Below, piece by piece: positions 51,824 to 59,544 of a stretch of 64,000 nucleotides of DNA (within the stretch, counting starts at the first letter, position 1; every line of letters begins with the position of its first letter). Below the pieces are notes generated by a model. It saw only the letters and a program-made list of their open reading frames with translations. It made no database searches and was not told the origin of the DNA. The position numbers were made by a program, and so were the translations under genes. Source of the stretch: Sphingobium sp. EM0848 (GTDB lineage: Bacteria; Pseudomonadota; Alphaproteobacteria; Sphingomonadales; Sphingomonadaceae); the NCBI RefSeq assembly GCF_013375555.1, contig NZ_JABXWB010000001.1, forward strand, positions 2,046,001-2,110,000, written 5' to 3'.

Positions 51824-53068
51824 TCAGATACGGGCGGCCGTGCTCCAAGTCGCGCGCCAGCGGGCACGGACCAGCGAGATGCCGAGGAAAGCCACCACGG
51901 CCAGCCCCGCGAAGATCAGGAAACCGGGTGCAAAGCTGCCGGTGAACTGCTTGGCGATTCCCAGCGAGGACGCCAGGTAGAAGCCGCCAATGCCGCCCGC
52001 CATGCCGACCAGACCCGTCATGACGCCAATCTCTTCGCTGAAACGTTGCGGCACGAGCTGGAAGACCGACCCATTGCCGACGCCCAGCGCCAGCATCGCG
52101 GCCACGAAGAAGCCAAGGGCCGAGAACAGCGTCGGCGCATAGGCGACCCCGGCCAGAGCCAGCGCGGCCATGATGTAAACCATCATCAGGGCCTTGACGC
52201 CGCCGATCCTGTCAGCCAGCGCGCCGCCCATCGGACGGACCAGCGACCCGGCGAACACGCAGCCCGCCGTGCAGTAACCCGCGACCACCGGGGTCAGGCC
52301 GAACTGGTCGGTGAAATAGATCGGCAGGGAAGCAGCCAACCCCACGAAGCCGCCAAAGGTCACCGAATAAAAGCCCATCAGCCACCATGCATCGGCGCTT
52401 TTCAGCGGGTGGAAATAGTCCACCAGCTTTTTCGGCGCGGGCGCGTTGGGGGAATTTTTCGCCATCAGCATGTAAAGGACGAAAACAACGGTCAGCGGAA
52501 TGCAGGCGAGGCCCAGCACGGCGTTCCAACCAAAAGCCTTGGCCAGCATCGGCGCGAACAGCGACGCCAGCACCGTGCCGGAATTACCCATGCCCGCAAG
52601 GCCCATCGCCTTGCCCTGATGCTCGGCCGGATACCAGCGGCTGGCGAGCGGCAGCGCGATCGCGAAGCTCGCCCCCGCAAAGCCCAGGATCACGCCCAGC
52701 GCCAATGTGCCGCCGAAGCTGTTGACGCCCATGAACCAGGCCGCGAACAGGCCAAGGATGACAATGACCTGACTGATCGCGCCCGCCTGCTTGCAGCCGA
52801 TGCGATCGACCAGCAACCCGTTGACGACGCGCAGGATCGCCCCCGCCAGCGTCGGAACGGCGACCATCAGGCCCTTTTCCGCCGGGGTCAGCGCCAGCGC
52901 CTTGGAAATGGAGGGCGCCAGCGGCCCCAGCAGCACCCACACCATGAAGGCGAGGTCGAAATAGAGGAAAGCAGCGATCAGGGTCGGCGTATGCCCGGCC
53001 TTCCAGAAGCTTGTCTGGCCGCCTTCCCCCTCCGCGTTTTTGTCGCGGTCCCAATAAGCAGTTGCCAT
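51824..53068 (-). CDS. narK: Nitrate/nitrite transporter, NarK family
   Basis: Major-facilitator nitrate importer (414 residues, 12 helices). Nitrate-signature-like Gly-rich segments are present: GFAGASFAIALPLASRWYP and GMAGGIGGFYLA (helices 5 and 11). PAEKGLMVAVPTLAGAILRV and DRIGCKQAG lie in the N-terminal half. It sits between nasS and nirB and supplies nitrate to NasA. Its own leader carries an ANTAR-type attenuator. Confidence 0.94.
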   Translation of the reverse strand: MATAYWDRDKNAEGEGGQTSFWKAGHTPTLIAAFLYFDLAFMVWVLLGPLAPSISKALALTPAEKGLMVAVPTLAGAILRVVNGLLVDRIGCKQAGAISQVIVILGLFAAWFMGVNSFGGTLALGVILGFAGASFAIALPLASRWYPAEHQGKAMGLAGMGNSGTVLASLFAPMLAKAFGWNAVLGLACIPLTVVFVLYMLMAKNSPNAPAPKKLVDYFHPLKSADAWWLMGFYSVTFGGFVGLAASLPIYFTDQFGLTPVVAGYCTAGCVFAGSLVRPMGGALADRIGGVKALMMVYIMAALALAGVAYAPTLFSALGFFVAAMLALGVGNGSVFQLVPQRFSEEIGVMTGLVGMAGGIGGFYLASSLGIAKQFTGSFAPGFLIFAGLAVVAFLGISLVRARWRATWSTAARI

Positions 53069-53103
53069 GATGCAAGTCCCTCAATCTTTGTGAAATGGAC
53101 ACG

Positions 53104-53194
53104 AAAAAAGCCGCTCTCCGGACCCCGTTCTTCACGAAATCCGGCCAGCGGCTTTGCTGCAAAATATGGAGGAGAGCGGGTCCCAACCCTGGGA
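53104..53194 (-). promoter_or_regulatory. narK leader: second ANTAR-type antitermination site with terminator
   Basis: RNA order: hairpin P1 (53181-53194) UCCC-AGGGUU-GGGA, whose loop is identical to that of nirB hairpin A. After a 21-base linker comes hairpin P2 (53146-53159) CAGC-AAAGCC-GCUG. Both hexaloops have A1 and G4. The terminator pairs AAAGCCGCU (53147-53155) and CCGGA with the downstream UCCGG and AGCGGCUUU (53107-53122), ending in UUUUUU. P2 shares bases with the terminator 5' arm, so they exclude each other. The stems are only 4 bp, weaker than in the nirB leader. Confidence 0.8.
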
Positions 53195-53236
53195 AGGCTC
53201 ATCCTGATAAAACGCGCTTCGTCGCGCGACTCTTAC

Positions 53237-53265
53237 TTTATCTCGCGATTCGTTTCATGTTGCAA
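53237..53265 (-). promoter_or_regulatory. Candidate narK promoter
   Basis: On the minus strand TTGCAA (53260-53265), a 17-base spacer and GATAAA (53237-53242). It would give a leader of about 160 bases containing the ANTAR hairpins. Confidence 0.4.
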
Positions 53266-53291
53266 GGCACAAAATCAGGTGCCGCACCGCA

Positions 53292-54494
53292 TCAGAAACT
53301 GGCAAGGAAATCCTCGATCCGTTCGGGATCGAACACCCGCCCGTCGAAGAAGCGATCCGGCCCCAGCGTCAGTTCGCCCCGCTTCGACCCCACCGCCAGC
53401 GGAGAGGCCACCGCCCCTTCCAGCTTCATGCTGGCACCGGGCAACGGCACATCACTATCCGCCAGAGCGCGGCGGAAAATGTCGGGACGGAACACCGCCG
53501 CCGCCTTGGCCGCATTGTCGGCGCTATGCTCCACCATCTTCCAGCGGACGAGCTGCGAATAGATCCACAGCGCCTGACTGCGCCATGGAAAGGGCGTCGC
53601 CTCACGCGAGAAAAGCAGGAAATCGGGCATGGACAGCGGAGCCATGTCGATTCGCGGCGCGATGCCGCCCGACAGGGCGCGCAGGATCAGTTCGGAGGGT
53701 TGATCGACATAATGGGGCTGCGACAGCAAATGGGCCAGCGTCTCATGATTGGCCGGTTCGTCGCACCATGCCGCCGCACGCACCAGCGCCCGCAGCAACC
53801 CGTCGACGACCTCAGGATTTTCCTCCAGCCAGGGCGTGCGGAACGCCAGTATCTTTTCCACCCCGCGCCGCCAGATGCGCTCCCCGATGGCGACCGCTTC
53901 GGCCAGCCCTGCATCGACCGCCGCGCTGCCCCACGGCTCGCCCGCGATGAAGCCGTCAATCTCGCCCGCGCGCATCGCCTCGGTCGTGAGCGAGGGCGGC
54001 AGCACGCGCAACACCACATCGCGATCCGGGTCCACGCCCGCACTCGCCAGCCAGTAGCGCAGCATCACCGAATGGCTGGAAAAGCGATGGACGACGCCGA
54101 TCACCGGCTTGCGTTTCCAAAGCCCGATGGCCGCCGCGAAATCATGCGCCGTGCCCAGCGGATCATCCAGCCGCGCGGCGACATCGGGATCGAGCGCCTG
54201 TGCGAACGCGCTCGCCATCACCAGCATATTGCCGTTGACGTTGAGCTTATAAGGCGCGGACAGCGGCGCGGCCTGCTGGCTGAGTCCCAGCGTCACCGCG
54301 ACGGCCAGCGGCGCCAGCATATGCGCCGCCTGCACCTGCCCGAACACAAGTCGGTCCCGCAAAGTCGCCCAGCTTGTCGTGCGGACGAGGTCGAGATGCA
54401 GCCCCTCCTCTTCCGCAAAGCCCTTTTCCCGCGCCACCGCCAGCACGGCGGCGTCGGTCAGCGGCAGGAAGGCGATGCGCAGGTCGGTCGTCAT
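53292..54494 (-). CDS. nasS: Nitrate-sensing protein NasS (CmpA/NrtA-type, cytoplasmic)
   Basis: Protein of 400 residues homologous to nitrate-binding NrtA/CmpA but without any signal peptide: it starts MTTDLRIAFLPLTDAAVLAVA. Other marks are FAEEEGLHLDLVRTTSWATLRDRLVFGQVQAAHML, NVNGNMLVMASAFAQ, GEIDGFIAGEPWG and the C-terminal FDGRVFDPERIEDFLASF. In the NasS/NasT system NasS holds NasT inactive until nitrate or nitrite binds. Its ATG overlaps the nasT stop by one base, fitting a sensor-regulator pair. Confidence 0.92.
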   Translation of the reverse strand: MTTDLRIAFLPLTDAAVLAVAREKGFAEEEGLHLDLVRTTSWATLRDRLVFGQVQAAHMLAPLAVAVTLGLSQQAAPLSAPYKLNVNGNMLVMASAFAQALDPDVAARLDDPLGTAHDFAAAIGLWKRKPVIGVVHRFSSHSVMLRYWLASAGVDPDRDVVLRVLPPSLTTEAMRAGEIDGFIAGEPWGSAAVDAGLAEAVAIGERIWRRGVEKILAFRTPWLEENPEVVDGLLRALVRAAAWCDEPANHETLAHLLSQPHYVDQPSELILRALSGGIAPRIDMAPLSMPDFLLFSREATPFPWRSQALWIYSQLVRWKMVEHSADNAAKAAAVFRPDIFRRALADSDVPLPGASMKLEGAVASPLAVGSKRGELTLGPDRFFDGRVFDPERIEDFLASF

Positions 54495-55072
54495 TACATC
54501 CCTCCCAACAGGTCGCTGGCGGTGATGAGGGCCTGGGCGACATCCACGATCTTCTTCCCCTGGTTCATCGCGCTCGACCGCAGCAGCGCATAGGCGTCGG
54601 GTTCCGACAGGCCGCGCTGGCTCATCAATATGGACTTGGCGCGGTCGATGATCTTGCGGTCGCTGAGCGCCGTGCGCGCCTCGTCCAGTTCGCTCTGAAG
54701 TTTGGCAAAGGCGTTGAAACGCCGCACCGCCAGTTCCAGCACCGGCTTCACCCGCTCCTTGCGCAGCCCGTCCACCACATAGGCGGACACGCCCGCATCG
54801 ATGGCCGCGCCGATCATGCTGTCATCGGACTGGTCGACGAACATGGCGATGGGCCGGGCCAGCGCGCGGCTGACGGTCAGCATTTCCTCCAGCGTATCGC
54901 GGCTGGGGCTGCCCAGGTCCATCAACACGACATCAGGCGCCATACGCTCCAGCCGCGCGACGAAGCCGCCGCGCGGTGGCACGATATGAATATCGTCATA
55001 GCCCGCTTCGCGCAGTCCTTCTTCCAGAACCGTCGCGCGCAGGCCGCTGTCGTCGATGATGACGATTCGCAT
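54494..55072 (-). CDS. nasT: ANTAR-domain response regulator NasT (nitrate antiterminator)
   Basis: RNA-binding antiterminator of 192 residues. An N-terminal pseudo-receiver (MRIVIIDDSGLRATVLEEGL, PDVVLMDLGSPSRDTLEEML) leads through a coiled coil to the ANTAR domain (LSDRKIIDRAKSILMSQRGLSEPDAYALLRSSAMNQGK). NasT binds paired hexaloop hairpins in leader RNA and prevents termination when released from NasS. Two such leaders lie downstream, before narK and nirB. The start at 55072 was chosen from the receiver motif; the frame is open upstream. Confidence 0.94.
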   Translation of the reverse strand: MRIVIIDDSGLRATVLEEGLREAGYDDIHIVPPRGGFVARLERMAPDVVLMDLGSPSRDTLEEMLTVSRALARPIAMFVDQSDDSMIGAAIDAGVSAYVVDGLRKERVKPVLELAVRRFNAFAKLQSELDEARTALSDRKIIDRAKSILMSQRGLSEPDAYALLRSSAMNQGKKIVDVAQALITASDLLGGM

Positions 55073-55197
55073 GCACCCGCCTTTTTGCCATTCAGTGACG
55101 GCGATGCTGCGCCGCGTCAATCGCGCCATCCAGCCCGCAGTTGCCAAGGGCCGTGCAGCGCTGTATCACGCCCCCTCATTTCCCGGAGGAACCCGTC

Positions 55198-55299
55198 ATG
55201 GACAAGTATCTGATCGCAAAGCCCAATTGCTCTGCTTTCAGGAAAGTCCATGCCCGTGCCCTCGATCATCGTTTCTCATCTCAGCTGGTCCGCGCCTGA
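55198..55299 (+). CDS. Short upstream ORF overlapping the ABC-F start (possible leader peptide)
   Basis: 33 codons (starts MDKYLIAKPNCSAFRKVH) with a strong ribosome site GGAGGA seven bases before the ATG. It ends 47 bases inside the ABC-F coding region in another frame. Genes for antibiotic-resistance ABC-F proteins are often controlled by such leader ORFs, but the peptide here is not recognised and could be a remnant of another gene. Confidence 0.45.
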   Translation: MDKYLIAKPNCSAFRKVHARALDHRFSSQLVRA

Positions 55300-56830
55300 C
55301 GGATCATCCGTCCTTTCGGACCTCGATTTTCGCTTCACCACCGAACGAATCGGCCTTGTCGGACGCAATGGCGTCGGCAAGTCGACCCTGCTCGCGCTGA
55401 TCGCCGGAACAAAAACGCCCGGCAGCGGCAGGATTCAGGTCGACGGCAGCGTGGCGACCCTGCGGCAGACGGTGCAGGTCACGCCGGATGAAAGCATCGC
55501 CGACCTGTTCGGCGTGCGCGAGGGGCTGGCCCTGCTCGACAAGGCGGAAAGGGGCACAGCCAGCATGGCGGAACTGGAAGCGTGCGACTGGCTCCTGCCC
55601 AGCCGGATCGAGGAAAGCCTGGCGCAGGTTGGACTGACGGCAGACCTTCAAACACCCCTGATCGCGCTGTCCGGCGGCCAGCGCAGCCGCGCCGCGCTCG
55701 CTGGAGCGATCTTCGCCCGGCCCGACTTCCTTTTGCTGGATGAGCCGACCAACAATCTGGATGCGGAAGGGCGCGCCGCCCTGCTGACCCTGCTGGGCCA
55801 GTGGAAGGCGGGCGCGATCGTCGTCAGCCATGACCGCGCGTTGCTGGAGGAGATGGAGGCGATTGCCGAGCTGACGACCCTTGGGATCACCCGCTATGGC
55901 GGCAACTGGACGGCTTATCGCGAGCGCAAGGCCATCGAACTGGCGGCCGCCGGACAGGAGCTCGAACAGGCCGAGCGGCGCATGAAGGACATGGCCCGCC
56001 GAACCCAGATCGCGACCGAACGCAAGCAACGCCGCGACGCTGCTGGGGCGCGCAAGGGCGCAAAGGGCGACATGCCGCGCATCCTGATCGGCCTGCGCAA
56101 GAACCGGGCGGAAGGGTCCGGCGGCGACGCCGCGCGACTGGCCGAGAGGCTCCACCGCGAAGCCGAAGAAGCGGCGCAGGCGGCGCGCAGCCGCATCGAG
56201 GTCGTCGAGAGCCTGACCGTCGCGCTGCCCCCGACCGGCGTTCAGGCCGACCGGCCGATTGTCCGGCTGGACGATGTGACGGCGGGCTATGCGCCCGAAG
56301 CGCCGGTGCTGCGTGGTTTCAGTCTGCGCGTGACGGGGCCGGAACGGATCGCGATAACCGGCCCCAATGGCGCGGGCAAATCGACGCTGCTGAAGCTGAT
56401 CGCGGGCCAGTTGCCGCCCCTTTCCGGTACGGTGCGGCTATCGGTCGACTGCGCCCTGCTCGATCAGCGCGTCAGCCTGCTCGACCCGCATCGCAGCATT
56501 GCCGACAATTTCGCCCGGCTGCATCCGGCGGTAACGGATAATGCGGTGCGCGCGGCGCTGGCCCGCTTTCGCTTTCGCGCCGATCTGGCGTTACAACGTG
56601 TGGGGACGCTGAGCGGCGGGCAACTGCTGCGCGCAGGTCTCGCCTGCGTGCTGGGTGGAGATACGCTGCCGCCGCTGCTGATGCTGGACGAGCCGACCAA
56701 CCATCTCGACCTCGACTCCATAACCGCCATCGAGCGTGGGCTGGCCGCCTTCGACGGCGCGTTGATCGTCACCAGCCATGACAGGGCCTTTCTCGAAGCG
56801 ATCGGCATCGGCCGGCGGGTCGGGCTTTAG
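55250..56830 (+). CDS. ABC-F family ATPase
   Basis: Soluble protein with two ABC domains and no membrane helices (526 residues). The first Walker A is GRNGVGKSTLLALIAG with signature ALSGGQRSRAALAGA and Walker B FLLLDEPTNNLDAEG. The second is GPNGAGKSTLLKLIAG, TLSGGQLLRAGLACV and LLMLDEPTNHLDLD. A charged linker helix (ELEQAERRMKDMARR) carries the ribosome-interaction region. ABC-F proteins act on the ribosomal E site in translation or antibiotic protection; the subgroup is not clear. Confidence 0.92.
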   Translation: MPVPSIIVSHLSWSAPDGSSVLSDLDFRFTTERIGLVGRNGVGKSTLLALIAGTKTPGSGRIQVDGSVATLRQTVQVTPDESIADLFGVREGLALLDKAERGTASMAELEACDWLLPSRIEESLAQVGLTADLQTPLIALSGGQRSRAALAGAIFARPDFLLLDEPTNNLDAEGRAALLTLLGQWKAGAIVVSHDRALLEEMEAIAELTTLGITRYGGNWTAYRERKAIELAAAGQELEQAERRMKDMARRTQIATERKQRRDAAGARKGAKGDMPRILIGLRKNRAEGSGGDAARLAERLHREAEEAAQAARSRIEVVESLTVALPPTGVQADRPIVRLDDVTAGYAPEAPVLRGFSLRVTGPERIAITGPNGAGKSTLLKLIAGQLPPLSGTVRLSVDCALLDQRVSLLDPHRSIADNFARLHPAVTDNAVRAALARFRFRADLALQRVGTLSGGQLLRAGLACVLGGDTLPPLLMLDEPTNHLDLDSITAIERGLAAFDGALIVTSHDRAFLEAIGIGRRVGL

Positions 56831-56837
56831 GAGGCGC

Positions 56838-58367
56838 TCAATGCGCCGCAGACGTATCCACCTTGCCGGTCGGACGTGGCGCAAGCCACACCAGGGCCGC
56901 CGCCACGAACAGCACCACCGCCGCCATGTAGAAGACATGGTTCATCGACACCACCAACGACTGCGCATCCACCAGATTGGCCACGACCTGCCGCGCCTGA
57001 TCCTGCGAGAAGCCCCGGCCCGTCAGAACGGAGATGGTTCCATCGGAATTCAGCGTACCGACCATTTCGTTGCGTGAGACGCGCTGCCCATCGCTCCAGC
57101 CGGTCAGCACGATCGAGGTGGAAATGGCGATGGCCAGCGTGCGCAGGAAATTCTGCATGCCCGCGGCAGAGGCCGTTTCTTCCGGTCGGACCGACCCCAG
57201 GGTCAGCGTCGTGAGCGGGATCATGAAGAAGGGCATGCCAAAGCCCTGGACAAATTGCGGCAGCGCAATCGTCCAGAAATCGGCATCGGTGGTCCACTGC
57301 GCCCGCCACAGCGTCATCAGGCCGATCCAGGCCACGGCGCACGAAATCATGATGCGCACATCAACCTTGGTCACCAGCCGCCCGGCAATGGGCGCCACGA
57401 ACAGCGCCGTCATCGCCGTCATCGCCGTCGCGTATCCCGACCAGGCGGCGGTATAGCCCATCGACATCTGCAACCATTGCGGAATGATGACGATACTGGC
57501 GAAATAGGCGCCGAAGCACAGCGCCAGCGTGAACACGCCGGAGGTGAAGCCCACATGGCGGAATACGCGCAGATCGACGACGGGGTGCTCCTCGGTCAGT
57601 TCCCAGATCAGGAAGACGCAGAAACCGACCGCCGCCAACACCGCCAGCACGACGATCAGCGGATCGCCGAACCAGTCGCGGTCACGCCCAATATCCAGCA
57701 TGACCTGCAGGCAACCGATCCAGAAGATCAGCAGCACCAGGCCAACATAGTCGATGGGCAGCTTCACCCGCTCCGTTTCCACCGGGCGCAGCAGCACCAG
57801 CGCGGAAAAGACGCACAGGACGGCAATCGGCAGGTTGATGAAGAAGATCCAGTGCCAGCTCCAATTGTCGCTGATATAACCGCCGACGATCGGCCCCAGC
57901 GCCGGACCCAGCAGCGTCGTCATCGCCCAAAGCCCCATGACGCGCCCGCGCTGTTCCGGCGGATAGATCCGCATCAACAGCGTTTGCGACATGGGCATCA
58001 GCGGCCCGCCGCACAGACCCTGGCCGATGCGGCAGACGACCAGCATGCCCAGGCTCATCGACAGGCCGCACAGCAGCGAGAACAGGCCGAAGCCGACCAT
58101 GCCCAGGGTGAACAGCCGCACCGCGCCGAAACGCTGCGCCAGCCAGCCGGTCAGCGGCACGCAGATCGCCTCCGCCACGGCATAGCTGGTGATGATCCAG
58201 GTGCCCTGATCGGCGGAAATGCCCAGATTGCCGGCGATATGCGGCACCGACACATTGGCGATGGTCAGGTCGAGCACGACCATGAAATTGCTGAGCGCCA
58301 GCGTCAGCCCCGCCAACAGGCGATGACGGGGCGCCAGGAGCGAGAATGTCTCTGCCGGACGGCTCAC
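56838..58367 (-). CDS. DHA2-family MFS efflux transporter (EmrB-type)
   Basis: Drug:H+ antiporter with 14 predicted helices (509 residues). Motifs: LALSNFMVVLDLTIANVSVPHIAG (motif D1), GTWIITSYAVAEAICVPLTGWLAQRFG (motif A region) and VCRIGQGLCGGPLMPMSQTLLM. I prefer a GTG start at 58367 because AAGGAA precedes it at good spacing after the emrA-type stop; no ATG fits better. It is the third gene of the oprM-emrA-emrB-type operon and converges on the ABC-F gene. Confidence 0.93.
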   Translation of the reverse strand: MSRPAETFSLLAPRHRLLAGLTLALSNFMVVLDLTIANVSVPHIAGNLGISADQGTWIITSYAVAEAICVPLTGWLAQRFGAVRLFTLGMVGFGLFSLLCGLSMSLGMLVVCRIGQGLCGGPLMPMSQTLLMRIYPPEQRGRVMGLWAMTTLLGPALGPIVGGYISDNWSWHWIFFINLPIAVLCVFSALVLLRPVETERVKLPIDYVGLVLLIFWIGCLQVMLDIGRDRDWFGDPLIVVLAVLAAVGFCVFLIWELTEEHPVVDLRVFRHVGFTSGVFTLALCFGAYFASIVIIPQWLQMSMGYTAAWSGYATAMTAMTALFVAPIAGRLVTKVDVRIMISCAVAWIGLMTLWRAQWTTDADFWTIALPQFVQGFGMPFFMIPLTTLTLGSVRPEETASAAGMQNFLRTLAIAISTSIVLTGWSDGQRVSRNEMVGTLNSDGTISVLTGRGFSQDQARQVVANLVDAQSLVVSMNHVFYMAAVVLFVAAALVWLAPRPTGKVDTSAAH

Positions 58368-58380
58368 GGAAAAGGCTTCC

Positions 58381-59544
58381 TTATTCGGCGGAAAGGTCGA
58401 TCTCGGCGTCCATGGAGAGGCCCACGCGCAACGGATGCGCGGCCAGTTCCCTGGGGTCGAGTGCAATGCGAACCGGCAGGCGCTGCACCACCTTGATCCA
58501 GTTGCCGGTCGCGTTCTGCGCCGGGATCAGCGCCATGGAAGACCCCGTGCCGCCGGAGAAACCGACGACCTTGCCATGATAGACGACGCCGCTGCCATAC
58601 AGGTCGGACGTGACGGTGGCGGGCATGCCGACCTTCACCCGGCCAAGCTGGCGTTCCTTGAAATTGGCGTCGACATAGACCTGGGCGAGCGGCACGATGC
58701 TCATGATCGGCGTGCCCTGCGCGACACGCTGGCCGACCTGCACCGACCGCCGCGTCACCACGCCGTCGATCGGCGCGCGGATGATCGAACGGTCAAGGTC
58801 CAGCCGGGCATTGTCGAGCTTCGCCTTCGCCGCCAGCACGGCGGGATCGGTGTCGATGGTCGATCCGCGCACCAGCGCGTCATTGGCGGCGAGTTGCCCG
58901 CTGGCCGCGCCACGCGTCGCCTCCGCCGTCGCCACTCCGGCGTGCGCCTGCTCCAGCGCCGCCTGCGCAGCGGCATAGCCCTTGCGCGCGCTGGTCAGCT
59001 CCTCGCCCGAAACCGCGCCGTTGGGCGCCAGCGCCTCGCGCCGCTTGAGGTCGATGCGGGCCTTGTCGAAATCGGCCTGCGCCGTCGCCAGCTGGGCGCG
59101 CGCCTGATTGATGTCGGCGCCACGGGCGTCGACCTGCGCAGCCAATGCGCCGCTGGTCGCGACGGTCTGGCGGAATCTGCGCTTCGCTTCGGCGAGATCG
59201 GCCTCCGCCTGCGCCACCGCGATACGGGCGTTGGTCGGATCGAGCTTCACCAATATGTCGCCGCGCTTGACCGATTGCGTGTCGGTCACGAGCACCTCGA
59301 CGGCCTGGGCGGAAATCAGCGGCGTCACCTGCGCCACCTCCGCATTCACATAGGCATTGTCGGTGCTGACATGGTTGCGCCCGATGAGCAGATACCAGAT
59401 CGCATAAGCCCCGCCGATGACCAACACGGCCAGCGTCAGCCGCACCATCCATTTCTTGCGGATTTCCTGACGCTGCGCGGCGGCATCGTCGGCATTTTCA
59501 GCCTTGCTCGCTTGCGCGGTGAATTCGGGCGTGGCGTCAGCCAT
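58381..59544 (-). CDS. EmrA/HlyD-type membrane fusion protein
   Basis: Periplasmic adaptor of a tripartite efflux pump (387 residues). One N-terminal transmembrane helix (LTLAVLVIGGAYAIWYLL) is followed by a lipoyl half (HVSTDNAYVNAEVAQVTPLI), a long coiled-coil hairpin (about 95-200, with AEADLAEAKRRFRQTV), the second lipoyl half (IIRAPIDGVVTRRSVQVGQRV) and a beta-barrel domain. It starts at 59544, overlapping the outer-membrane gene by eight bases. Confidence 0.94.
   Translation of the reverse strand: MADATPEFTAQASKAENADDAAAQRQEIRKKWMVRLTLAVLVIGGAYAIWYLLIGRNHVSTDNAYVNAEVAQVTPLISAQAVEVLVTDTQSVKRGDILVKLDPTNARIAVAQAEADLAEAKRRFRQTVATSGALAAQVDARGADINQARAQLATAQADFDKARIDLKRREALAPNGAVSGEELTSARKGYAAAQAALEQAHAGVATAEATRGAASGQLAANDALVRGSTIDTDPAVLAAKAKLDNARLDLDRSIIRAPIDGVVTRRSVQVGQRVAQGTPIMSIVPLAQVYVDANFKERQLGRVKVGMPATVTSDLYGSGVVYHGKVVGFSGGTGSSMALIPAQNATGNWIKVVQRLPVRIALDPRELAAHPLRVGLSMDAEIDLSAE

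Noticed and set aside
53255..53295. Sigma-54 type promoter before narK
   Set aside because: GGCAC followed by TTGT occurs on the minus strand, but the GG to GC spacing is wrong; a sigma-70-like pair fits better.
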